This document shows, piece after piece, positions 1 to 6,860 of a DNA stretch of 23,159 bases. The translations under genes and the position numbers were made by a program. The stretch comes from a virus. How positions within the stretch are numbered: position 1 is the stretch's first letter; each line of letters begins with the position of its first letter. The notes under the pieces are model-generated. The model saw only the letters and a program-made list of their open reading frames with translations, was not told where the DNA came from and did not search any database. Location: IMG/VR virus record IMGVR_UViG_3300032053_002817, positions 1-23,159 of that record. One strand, 5' to 3'.

Positions 1-2
1 AT

Positions 3-1145
3 GCGATGATCAAACGCCGCAACAGCGAGATTCTCGCCAAGACAGGCATCGTACCTTTCCCATTCATCGAAGGCATCTTGTTTGATGAGTCGATCAGTAA
101 AGACTTCGATGCCGTGACGCTATACCAGCGTTTATTGAAATCGCAACCGCCGCAACCGCCGCAACCGCCGCAACCGCCCGCCGCTGGCGATGACGCTGGC
201 GACGATGAAGGCGATGACGCTGGCGACCAGTCGGGCGATGGCGATGCTGGCGAAGCTGGCGACCAGTCGGGCGATGGCGATGGCGACCAGTCGGGCGATG
301 GCGATGGCGATGGCGGCGAAGCTGGCGACCAGTCGGGCGATGGCGATGGCGATGGCGGCGAAGCTGGCAGCGGCGGCGGTAAGTCAAACGAGCGCAAGAC
401 AGATAAGGAAATCTTGGGCGACGAGTGGATCGGCACGGGCGCGGTCGATACTGCCAAGCCTGAGCTAGCTGGCGATGAGACGGCGGAGGAAGCAGCTGCT
501 GCCATCGATGCCGCGAACGAGTCCATTCTGATCGGCGACGAGATCGATTCCCGCGCTGGTATGGGCGGTGCTGGCGGCTCCCGCCAAGTGCAGCAGCAAC
601 GCGCCAGGCGTGACGGATTGGACTGGTCGGACGTACTCCGCCAATGGCTCACCGCCCGATGCGCTACGGGATGGGACAAGCCATTCAACGCCCCCATTTA
701 CTCCAGCACGGGAACGATCTGCGCGGCTCGCTCTGCGCGTGCGCTGCCAGAGATCGTCGTCGTCGTCGATACCTCCTGCTCAGTCCCTGACTCTCTGCTC
801 TCAGAGATGCTGGCTCAACTTCAAGACTGCTTGGACAAGCTCCACCCTGAAGCCCTCCATCTGGTGGCTTGTGACTCCCGCATCCGCGAGACGCATGAGC
901 TTCGCGAAGGCGATGCCGTACCGACTAAGCTCGGCGGCGGCGGCGGGACGCTGTTCACTCCAGCCTTTGAGTGGATGCGCGACAACGTCCCGAACGCTGA
1001 GGGCATGATCTATCTCACGGACGGCGAAGCATGGGATTGGTCAACCGTACAGGAGCCGACTTGCCCGATGCTCTGGCTCGACTACGGCACTCGCGGCGCG
1101 AGTGCCTACCCTTTCGGTGAAGTGGTTTCATTCACTCACCGCTAA
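3..1145 (+). CDS. DUF2201-like VWA protein, 5' end outside the window
   Basis: The frame is open to the left edge. The first ATG in the window is at base 6, but it is probably internal. The first ~45 residues (NSEILAKTGIVPFPF...FDAVTLYQRLL) resemble the end of the DUF2201 metallopeptidase-like domain, where a substrate-loop stretch precedes 'Y..LL'. The HExxH-bearing part would then lie upstream (inference). A disordered Pro/Gln and Gly/Asp-rich linker follows (about residues 47-125 from base 6). The C-terminal von Willebrand A-like domain has a MIDAS motif DTSCS (D255-S259), a Gly-rich turn before TLFTP, and a second acidic strand end IYLTDG (D339). Family knowledge: these proteins pair a zinc-peptidase-like domain with a metal-binding VWA domain, sometimes beside MoxR-type AAA ATPases. 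No ATPase is visible here. The stop is TAA at 1143-1145. Family assignment is fairly confident; cellular role is unknown. Confidence 0.72.
   Translation, partial: AMIKRRNSEILAKTGIVPFPFIEGILFDESISKDFDAVTLYQRLLKSQPPQPPQPPQPPAAGDDAGDDEGDDAGDQSGDGDAGEAGDQSGDGDGDQSGDGDGDGGEAGDQSGDGDGDGGEAGSGGGKSNERKTDKEILGDEWIGTGAVDTAKPELAGDETAEEAAAAIDAANESILIGDEIDSRAGMGGAGGSRQVQQQRARRDGLDWSDVLRQWLTARCATGWDKPFNAPIYSSTGTICAARSARALPEIVVVVDTSCSVPDSLLSEMLAQLQDCLDKLHPEALHLVACDSRIRETHELREGDAVPTKLGGGGGTLFTPAFEWMRDNVPNAEGMIYLTDGEAWDWSTVQEPTCPMLWLDYGTRGASAYPFGEVVSFTHR
147..387 (+). repeat. Low-complexity repeats encoding PPQ and DQSGDGD linker
   Basis: Four tandem PPQ-type units (9-bp CCGCCGCAA-like) are followed by a GC-rich block with four copies of a unit encoding DQSGDGD, starting at 225, 261, 285 and 327, plus degenerate GDD/GEAG units. 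All spacings are multiples of three, so the reading frame is kept. The product is an acidic, glycine-rich, probably disordered linker between the two domains of the VWA protein. Such arrays change length easily by slippage. Confidence 0.85.
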
Positions 1146-1150
1146 CAAAA

Positions 1151-1217
1151 CAAACCAACGGGGGGAGCGCATCCGATCACGCTCACTAATTGAAACAAGA
1201 ACCAACCATATAAAAAC
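1151..1217 (+). promoter_or_regulatory. Repeated leader, copy 1 of 3
   Basis: A 67-base untranslated stretch ends directly at the ATG of the 239-aa gene. Its first 55 bases (1151-1205) match 1975-2029 exactly by eye. It contains a run of six G at 1160-1165, a short hairpin (GAGCG 1165-1169 with CGCTC 1180-1184, 10-base loop), and then an A-rich tail without a Shine-Dalgarno site. The three copies sit immediately before separate genes, which argues for a shared transcription or translation signal. Which of the two is not shown by the sequence. Confidence 0.7.
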
Positions 1218-1937
1218 ATGAATACATTCGACATAAACAACAGCATCCACGCCGCCGCCTACAAACTAGCAGCCCGCCATTTCCTGTCCTCCACCCATGA
1301 GGATTGGGAAGCCAGCCGCCTGTTCAATGCCATCGAGTCCGATGAGGACTCCGACGACTGGCTCACCTGCGAACTCGACCGCGATCAAGTCAACCCATGG
1401 GTCGGCATCGAAGCGAGCTGTGAGCATGTGATGCTCGACCCATGGGTCAGGCTTCAAGAGTACATCGTCGGGCTGGCTGAGGACTTCATCAAGTTCCGAA
1501 CCGCCAGCATCGTGCCGCCAGCCAGCCCAAGCCATCGCCGCCGCCGCGAACTCCGCGAAGGATTCATCGGTGACGTAGCAATCTCCCATATCACGATCAA
1601 GATCTCGAAAGAGCTTGAGAATGTTACACTCCTCGACTTAGGGGGAGTCTACCTCTCATGCGAAGGTCGTGAGTACATAATGGACATCAGCGATAGTTGC
1701 TGGGACATTGAAGACGGATGCACGGAGATCACTTGTGGGTTAAAAACCTTTGATGAAGACGAGATCTTTGAGGAATGTCCTTTCGATCTGACGGGCGAAG
1801 ATTTGTTCTCGTCCTCCTTAAAGGCATCAGTCTTTGTCGGAGACGAAGAGGCGGTGACTGAAGGTGAAGAGATGACGGCAACGCTGTTCGTTGAACGCAA
1901 TGGATGCACCCACGCCATCGAGCTAGCCTTTGAATGA
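1218..1937 (+). CDS. Hypothetical acidic protein, 239 aa
   Basis: No family was recognised. The protein is strongly acidic, with Asp/Glu clusters (ESDEDSDDW near residue 40; DEDEIFEECPFDLTGED near 180). A short basic stretch (SHRRRRELREG) near residue 108 separates an N-terminal helical half from a C-terminal half that reads like beta strands (FIGDVAISHITIKISKELENVTLLDLGGVYLSCEG). Two DPWV/NPWV motifs about 15 residues apart lie over near-copies of the 12-bp palindrome GACCCATGGGTC (1392-1403 with one mismatch; 1437-1448 perfect). The ATG follows leader copy 1 with the tail TAAAAACATG, which supports this start. A phage accessory protein of unknown function is the most that can be said. Confidence 0.8.
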   Translation: MNTFDINNSIHAAAYKLAARHFLSSTHEDWEASRLFNAIESDEDSDDWLTCELDRDQVNPWVGIEASCEHVMLDPWVRLQEYIVGLAEDFIKFRTASIVPPASPSHRRRRELREGFIGDVAISHITIKISKELENVTLLDLGGVYLSCEGREYIMDISDSCWDIEDGCTEITCGLKTFDEDEIFEECPFDLTGEDLFSSSLKASVFVGDEEAVTEGEEMTATLFVERNGCTHAIELAFE

Positions 1938-1980
1938 ACCGTACTACCATAGTACAAACCGTACTACCATAGTACAAACC
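1937..1980 (+). repeat. Two tandem 20-bp units, each a GTACTA-CCA-TAGTAC dyad
   Basis: The unit GTACTACCATAGTACAAACC occurs at 1941-1960 and 1961-1980 without change, directly after the stop codon of the 239-aa gene. Each unit contains a perfect 6-bp inverted repeat around three bases (arms 1941-1946/1950-1955 and 1961-1966/1970-1975). The second unit runs into leader copy 2. Spacing of exactly 20 bp puts the two dyads on nearly the same DNA face, as expected for a tandem operator. Copy 1 of the leader lacks these units, so they may be a recent duplication. Confidence 0.85.
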
Positions 1981-2042
1981 AACGGGGGGAGCGCATCCGA
2001 TCACGCTCACTAATTGAAACAAGAACCAAACAAATAAGAAAC
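1975..2042 (+). promoter_or_regulatory. Repeated leader, copy 2 of 3
   Basis: This copy shares 55 identical bases with copy 1. Its last ~20 bases before the ATG (accaaacaaataagaaac) are instead shared with copy 3, so it is a mosaic of the two others. The six-G run is at 1984-1989, followed by the GAGCG/CGCTC hairpin. It is preceded by the tandem GTACTA dyads and ends at the ATG of the 78-aa gene at 2043. Confidence 0.7.
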
Positions 2043-2279
2043 ATGAAAATAGATATCAAGAACATGACAGAAGCGCAAGTGGGAGTGTACTTCAAAGCTA
2101 GGGTCGCAGAGACGAAACGATTCGGCTACACATACGTTCACAGCGGGATGCGGAGCGGACAGAGCACCATCATTGATGGCATCCGCTACTACATCGGGAG
2201 CTATGGGCGGAGCCTACAAAATAAGAAGGGTCACAAATATAAGGTCATGGCATGTAAAGAGGAGGAGGCGGTAGCATGA
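2043..2279 (+). CDS. Hypothetical small basic protein, 78 aa
   Basis: No family was recognised. The protein is basic, with an N-terminal helix (MTEAQVGVYFKARVAETKRFGYTYV) and a strand/turn-rich centre (TIIDGIRYYIGSYGRSLQNKKG). It ends in KEEEAVA. The start is fixed by leader copy 2 (AAGAAACATG). The stop overlaps the next start as ATGA at 2276-2279, so the following gene is probably translationally coupled. The size and position suit a small early or accessory phage protein. Confidence 0.72.
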   Translation: MKIDIKNMTEAQVGVYFKARVAETKRFGYTYVHSGMRSGQSTIIDGIRYYIGSYGRSLQNKKGHKYKVMACKEEEAVA

Positions 2280-2446
2280 AACACTTAGTCCTCGTAATTC
2301 ACTCAGGATGTGTAGCCTACCAACTCAGTACATCGACGAGGGTATCATCAGGCTCCCATCCAATGGGCGACGACACCCCTCAACAGGTCATCGACTACCT
2401 GATCGGCATCCTGAAGCCTGACTCGCACGAAGTCCTGCGAGACTGA
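2276..2446 (+). CDS. Hypothetical small protein, 56 aa, translationally coupled
   Basis: This short gene fills what would otherwise be a 170-base gap. Its ATG overlaps the preceding TGA (ATGA) and its TGA is at 2444-2446. The product starts MKHLVLVIHSGCVAYQLSTS and ends in TPQQVIDYLIGILKPDSHEVLRD. The C-terminal half looks like one amphipathic helix. The N-terminal stretch is beta-like rather than a convincing signal peptide. The overlap, the absence of other genes here and the fit up to leader copy 3 support it as real. Function unknown. Confidence 0.65.
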   Translation: MKHLVLVIHSGCVAYQLSTSTRVSSGSHPMGDDTPQQVIDYLIGILKPDSHEVLRD

Positions 2447-2455
2447 ACATGACCC

Positions 2456-2517
2456 GATGGGGGGAGCGCATCCGATCACGCTCGCTTATACAAACGCAAA
2501 CCAAACAAATAAGAAAC
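2456..2517 (+). promoter_or_regulatory. Repeated leader, copy 3 of 3
   Basis: The G-run and hairpin block at 2459-2483 matches copies 1 and 2 over 25 bases. The next ~15 bases diverge (GCTTATACAAACGCAA instead of ACTAATTGAAACAAGA). The last ~20 bases before the ATG match copy 2. The conserved parts are therefore the G6/hairpin block and the A-rich pre-start tail; the middle is a tolerant spacer. An in-frame ATG at 2449 lies upstream of the leader, but the parallel with the other two copies shows that the real start is 2518. Confidence 0.7.
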
Positions 2518-2730
2518 ATGAAAACCAAAATGAAACTCACGCAGATTCCAGCGGGAACCTACGCGCCGACAACGTCCAGCCCTATCAGCATCCAAGCCGC
2601 AATGGCGTACCTTATCAAGCGCGGCAAGCCGATCATCGGTGAACCCCTGCCAGTCATCGGGAGGAACGTCCTTCTATGGCATCCATCCGATGCAGCCGAT
2701 CTTCCACCCCTCACCGTCTCACGCCTATGA
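2518..2730 (+). CDS. Hypothetical small protein, 70 aa
   Basis: The start at 2518 was chosen because it sits at the same place after leader copy 3 as the starts after copies 1 and 2. The longer frame from 2449 would translate the leader itself. The product starts MKTKMKLTQIPAGTYAPTTS, has a helical centre (ISIQAAMAYLIKRGKPI) and ends in WHPSDAADLPPLTVSRL. No family was recognised. The TGA overlaps the next ATG (ATGA, 2727-2730). Confidence 0.65.
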   Translation: MKTKMKLTQIPAGTYAPTTSSPISIQAAMAYLIKRGKPIIGEPLPVIGRNVLLWHPSDAADLPPLTVSRL

Positions 2731-3038
2731 ACAAGCGCATCCAAGCCGTCGAATCCAAGCGTGCCGCCGATGCGGCGGAGAGATACCAGCGAATTCAATC
2801 GCATGAGGAGATCCAAAAGATGGACAGATGGAACGCGAGTCGGCAAGCCAGCGAGTGGATTGCCGCCGTGCGAAACCAGATGGGCATCCCGTTCGCCGAA
2901 CCGATACCGATGGAGAAGCTATGCGCGGAGATCCGAACCGCTCGCAACATCACCATACAGATCGGAGACATCGACCATGCTACCCGTCTCCGCCTGTTCG
3001 CCGCCATCGCAACCGTCTTGACTCCGCCGCCGCGATGA
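2727..3038 (+). CDS. Hypothetical helical protein, 103 aa
   Basis: The start is taken at 2727 because its ATG forms an ATGA overlap with the previous stop. The frame is open upstream to 2676, but that extension lies inside the preceding gene. The N-terminal half (about residues 1-55) is highly charged and helical, likely coiled coil (RIQAVESKRAADAAERYQRIQSHEEIQKMDRW). The C-terminal half contains PFAEPIPMEKLCAEIRTARNITIQIGDID. No catalytic motif was recognised. It ends in ATGA with the next gene. Confidence 0.65.
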   Translation: MNKRIQAVESKRAADAAERYQRIQSHEEIQKMDRWNASRQASEWIAAVRNQMGIPFAEPIPMEKLCAEIRTARNITIQIGDIDHATRLRLFAAIATVLTPPPR

Positions 3039-3136
3039 ATGAGAATCTCCGAACGTATGTGGGAGCGGCGGTGCAAACCATCCTCCTGCTCCTAATCGGC
3101 AGCACTATTCTGGTGCTGGTCATTTCAATAATATAA
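3035..3136 (+). CDS. 33-aa single-span membrane protein
   Basis: This micro-ORF starts in an ATGA overlap with the preceding stop and ends with TAA one base before the next ATG. About eight polar residues (MNENLRTY) precede an almost unbroken hydrophobic stretch (VQTILLLLIGSTILVLVISII) that reaches the C terminus, enough for one transmembrane helix. It has no signal-peptidase site and no charged tail. Exact packing between two genes and the strong hydrophobic bias argue for a real gene. A minimal holin-like or membrane-modulating peptide is possible but unproven. Confidence 0.6.
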   Translation: MNENLRTYVGAAVQTILLLLIGSTILVLVISII

Positions 3137-3137
3137 C

Positions 3138-3425
3138 ATGAACGTGAAACACGTAACACAAAAACTGATAGAGGTCAACGGAACTCCCGTCGATATCAAA
3201 GCGCGTCTGGAGAAAGGAGCATGGGTCGTGATCGCATTCACGCCTGTCTTCTCGATCCGCTCGCACAAGCTGCATCTGCCAAAGGCGCGGGACAACTTCA
3301 TCACCGCCATCGTGAGCGCGGCGATGGATGAGGACGATCCCGAATACATTGAAAAGTTTGATGCGTCTTATGATGAGGTCAACGCAACGCTGCTTCTGGT
3401 AACAGGAAACTTTAATGTTGAATAG
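3138..3425 (+). CDS. Hypothetical small protein, 95 aa
   Basis: The start follows ATAATATAAC with no Shine-Dalgarno site, and lies one base after the stop of the 33-aa membrane protein. The N-terminal ~45 residues read as a small beta sheet (VTQKLIEVNGTPVDIKARLEKGAWVVIAF). The C-terminal half is acidic (AAMDEDDPEYIEKFDASYDEVN). It overlaps the start of the DnaA-like gene by 11 bases, which suggests co-translation. No family was recognised. Confidence 0.7.
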   Translation: MNVKHVTQKLIEVNGTPVDIKARLEKGAWVVIAFTPVFSIRSHKLHLPKARDNFITAIVSAAMDEDDPEYIEKFDASYDEVNATLLLVTGNFNVE

Positions 3426-3753
3426 CCAAAGCATTCTCGAAACTGTAGCCCGCCGTGCAAAAGTCACGGCGGGCTTTCTTTGTTTATCACGCGAGAAGGA
3501 CGTGACCGCATGGAGGATGATCGCCATCCACATGATGCGGGAAAGCGGGATGACGATGGCAAGCATCGCCGCCGCCGTAGGTCGGGACGCATCCACTATC
3601 CATTACGTTTCCACAAAAATAAACAAGCTGAAGAACCAGAAGTGGTTCATCGAAATGCTGGCATCGATTGAGGAGGAGCAACGTCTCGACGTGTTCTGCC
3701 GCCAGCGCATACCAATGACGGTGTACGCTGCGGCGTTCGCATCGGAGGATTAA
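3415..3753 (+). CDS. Stand-alone DnaA domain-IV-like HTH protein, 112 aa
   Basis: Residues 4-73 follow the helical pattern of DnaA domain IV, the DnaA-box binding HTH. SQSILETVARRAKV matches the lead helix, TAWRMIAIHMMRESGMTMASIAAAVG matches the RQIAMYL...LSLPEIG region, and GRDASTIHY (56-64) matches the signature GRDHSTV. The AAA+ domain of DnaA is absent, so this is a DNA-binding protein, not an initiator ATPase. It might bind phage or host origin sequences, or act as a regulator (inference). The start at 3415 is needed to include the first helix. A strong intrinsic terminator lies inside codons 11-24. The TAA shares TTAA with the stop of the giant gene on the other strand. Confidence 0.78.
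   Translation: MLNSQSILETVARRAKVTAGFLCLSREKDVTAWRMIAIHMMRESGMTMASIAAAVGRDASTIHYVSTKINKLKNQKWFIEMLASIEEEQRLDVFCRQRIPMTVYAAAFASED
3447..3485 (+). terminator. Intrinsic terminator inside the DnaA-like gene
   Basis: There is a perfect 11-bp GC-rich stem (AGCCCGCCGTG 3447-3457 with CACGGCGGGCT 3465-3475), a 7-base loop, and then TTCTTTGTTT. The U-rich tract exists only for the plus-strand transcript, so it should stop transcription of the left gene block. It lies within the coding sequence of the DnaA-like protein, about 33 bases after its start, so it may act as an attenuator for that gene. Confidence 0.8.
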
Positions 3754-6700
3754 GGCTCGATGAGAATGTAACGGCTGTATTTTTTAAGCTCGTCGTTCGC
3801 GATCTTTATCCGCTCCATGCCCTGCTCGTTCGTCGGGTCAGCCAGTCTGGCTTGGAAGTCAGGCGTGAGGACGGGACGATCCATCATCTTGTTGAATAGC
3901 AAGCGGGATCTATCTTTCCCGTAACCCATGTTCTTGCCTGTCATAATGCTGTAGATCTCCTGAGTCGGTAAGCCTAAGCCTTCGTACCCGCGCAGCTTGC
4001 GATAGATCTCTTCGTTCATCGCCGCCTTATCCTCCACTTCCGATGTGACGATCTCGCGGATGGATGCCTCATCGATAGGGCGTTCGCTAAACAGCACATT
4101 CTTCCGCTCATTGATGCGGTTGTACACGTCACGCGACTCCGACAAGTAACGCCTGAGTTGCTTATCCAATTCGATATCGTGACGCTTAACAGGATAAACT
4201 TCCTGCATCAGGATACCGATGGGCGAGCTATCAAAATCCGTATAGTCGGAGCCGACCGCCTGATAGGATTTGATGGCGCGATTCATAACGCTTGGCATAT
4301 ACGCCTGACGGAATACGTGAGACATCGACTTGACAAGAACGGTTCCCGTCGAGTCGATCTTCGATTCGTAGATCGGCTTGTCAGTCGCGGGATCACGGTT
4401 GTCTCGCAGCGATTGGATGGCGGATGAGAAGATCTGATCGTCCAGATACTGGTCGAAGATCGCCGTCTCAACCAACGATGCCGCCGCTTTGGCAAGATCG
4501 CCGCGCACCAGATGCTCCATCGAACGCAGGGCTGGATCGGATACCAATGAAAATGGATTGAGGAACGTGAGATCCCAAGACTGTAGCTTGCCATCGGATC
4601 GTCGGCGGTAAAAGAACGTGTGGTTTCTTAAGTAAGAAGGCAACGAAGCGCGTAAGGCTTCGTCTTCATCGTCTCCGATTCCCGTTATCGCACGGAGTAC
4701 GGCGGGAACGATCATCGAAACGCCGCCCACTACGAAGGTCATGCCAGCGAAACGCTTTTGTCCGCGTGCTTTGATGACGCTGTTGTCGCTCCTCATCTCA
4801 TCGATGGCGAGCTTGTACGTGTTCAGTACGATGCGCGGGACTTCAGCTTTGAATCGGAGGAACGGCGAGAACAGTAGACCGATGCCCGACTTGGAGATCT
4901 CCTTCACGATGGGCGGAGCTTGGCTTGCCGACTGCGCTGTCATCAGGACTTTGCTCGCTGCTTCACGCTTCAGCTCGTAGTCACTCATCGTTCCGTACTT
5001 GCCGCCGCCCGCAGTTCTTGCGCTCGTAAGTACTTTGAGTTCGTTCTCATAGTAGGCGATCTTGTAGAATGCATCGGCGGATTGCGCGAGAAGCTGTGCC
5101 TTCTCCGTCAGCCATGTGAGCGGCTTCGTTCCTGAGTGGGCGACCTTGATCAGCTTGTCCAACTGACTTTCAACAGACTGGATTGTGGTTGTGCCGCGCA
5201 GAAGATCCGCCATGACGGTGGCTTTGATTTCGTTTCCGATCACACCCAACGAAATGAGTTCCGAATGGTACGTATCTATCTGATTTGGATCGGAAAGCGT
5301 AGACCAGATTTCTTTGCGAGCCGTACCAATCATCGATCCGAAGTTGACGAAGCCTTGTGAAGGTCCAAAGAAAAGGATGTTGCTGGCGATGTTGCGGATG
5401 TAGAAGCCTAATGATCCTAAAGTCTTCGCCGCCATCGCTCCGCCCGTAAGCTTTGCGAATAGGCTCAACGTCTTAGCCACACTTTCTTGTGCGGTGTCCA
5501 TGTTCTGGTTGCGGGATTCCGAAGAGAAGACTTTGTTCAGACCTTCGACAAGTTCGGGAGGTCCAAAGAGATCGCCCAATGGATCGTAAGCGGATGCATC
5601 TTTAGCATGACGGATTGTGGTGTAGTTCTTATACGTATCGTAGTCAGCGGTTAGCTTCGCGTCCAGCTCTGCTCTGGTCATCAACCAACCGCCATCAACT
5701 CCGATGGTCTTAACGTGTTGTAAGAATGATTGGTTAGCAGCCATCGATGAGACGGTCACGAACGAACGAAGCAGGTTGTCAACTCCTGATTCGGAACCGT
5801 ACTCTCCTAAGATACCGCGAAGTTCTTCTGGTATATCTTTCTTCTGCTTGATGTTCTTCAGAAGGATGCGGAACGATTCAGACATAGATGAACCAGCGAG
5901 AGGGGAGATTCCTTTTTTCTCGTAGTGCGAGATGAATTCCTCCAGAGCGTTCTCTGAGATAGACCTTCCGTTAGCAGCTTTGTTTGCCAGATCGATACGA
6001 GCGTTGTTCTCCGCGTCGGACTCAGTCTCGCCAGCCTTCACCCGACGTGCTGTCTCATACTCCACGAACTTCTCCCCAAAAAAGTCCATCGCTGCCTGAC
6101 GCTGTGGTTCGTATGACGGATCGCTGCGTACCGTTTCGGCAAAGCCTACTTCGTGGAACATCTTATACGAGCGGGTCAAGTAGATGCCCAACTGCGAATC
6201 GAACGTAGCTGCAAGCTCAGGCTTGAATCCGTACAAAGATGTTACTCGATTAGATACTTCATCGGTTAATGTTCTGAGCTGTACAATGTGGCGTGCAAGA
6301 TCGGGAGACTGCTTCGCGAGACTCTCAAGTGCAGCATTGCGTGCCGCACGGATTGCATCGGCTTGTGCTGTTCGTTCCGCATCGATGGCTTGCGCTTTGT
6401 CATCGATAGCAATCTTCCGTGCCGCCGTCTTTTGCTTTGCGTTGAGCGTAGTGTCGATGTCTATCGTCTCAAGTGCTGTTTGATACGTGTCTTCGATCTG
6501 ATCGACGATAGCTTTGTCCAAGACTGTACCGCGTGTAGATCCGATGGCAGCTGCGATGTCGTCGAGCGGTGCGTTCTTCAGAGAACCGAAGTCCTTCTCG
6601 ATGATACCGTCGAGCTTAGTCTTGTAGTTCTTAACCAGATTTGCAGCTGCGCTCTTGAAGAAGTCGCGATGGTTCTTCAGAGTGGTGATGCGCGGGTCGA

Positions 6701-6860
6701 GTTCTCCTTTGAAGAGACGGTCTAGTATTGTTTTGGGCGAGCGGTACGTACCGACTTCAAGCATCGGCATCTCCAACGCTTGCACGAAGTTGCTGAAGTC
6801 CATCTTGTCCGCGTCGAAGCGAGCGGGCAGTTGTGATACATCGCCGAAGGATGTACCTAC
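3750..6860 (-). other. Giant protein segment F (residues 3094-4129): LPD38-like C terminus
   Basis: A long charged helical region (about 3150-3330) leads to TLGSLGFYIRNIASNILFFGP, then GIGLLFSPFLRFKAEVPRI (3752-3770) and a hydrophobic GMTFVVGGVSMIVPAVLRAITGI (3799-3821). This order matches what I know of 'large polyvalent protein associated domain 38'. The last ~200 residues are charged and helical. Probably structural: packing in the capsid or membrane insertion. Confidence 0.5.

Noticed and set aside
94-387. Minus-strand frame of 97 codons rich in Arg/His over the GD repeat
   Set aside because: It is a low-complexity shadow of the repeat encoding DQSGDGD; the plus frame carries the VWA domain.
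187-387. GD-rich stretch as an RTX calcium-binding array
   Set aside because: It lacks the nonapeptide GGxGxDxUx with a regular hydrophobic residue; it is better read as a disordered acidic linker.
1392-1448. Two copies of ACCCATGGGTC as a regulatory palindrome
   Set aside because: They lie inside a coding frame and encode similar (N/D)PWV peptides; a coding explanation is enough.
2449-2517. Start at ATG 2449 for the 70-aa gene
   Set aside because: It would translate leader copy 3; the parallel copies 1 and 2 place the start at the end of the leader (2518).
1151-2520. Three leader repeats as a CRISPR or transposon-end array
   Set aside because: The intervals contain genes of different length, the copies always abut start codons, and no cas or transposase gene is present.
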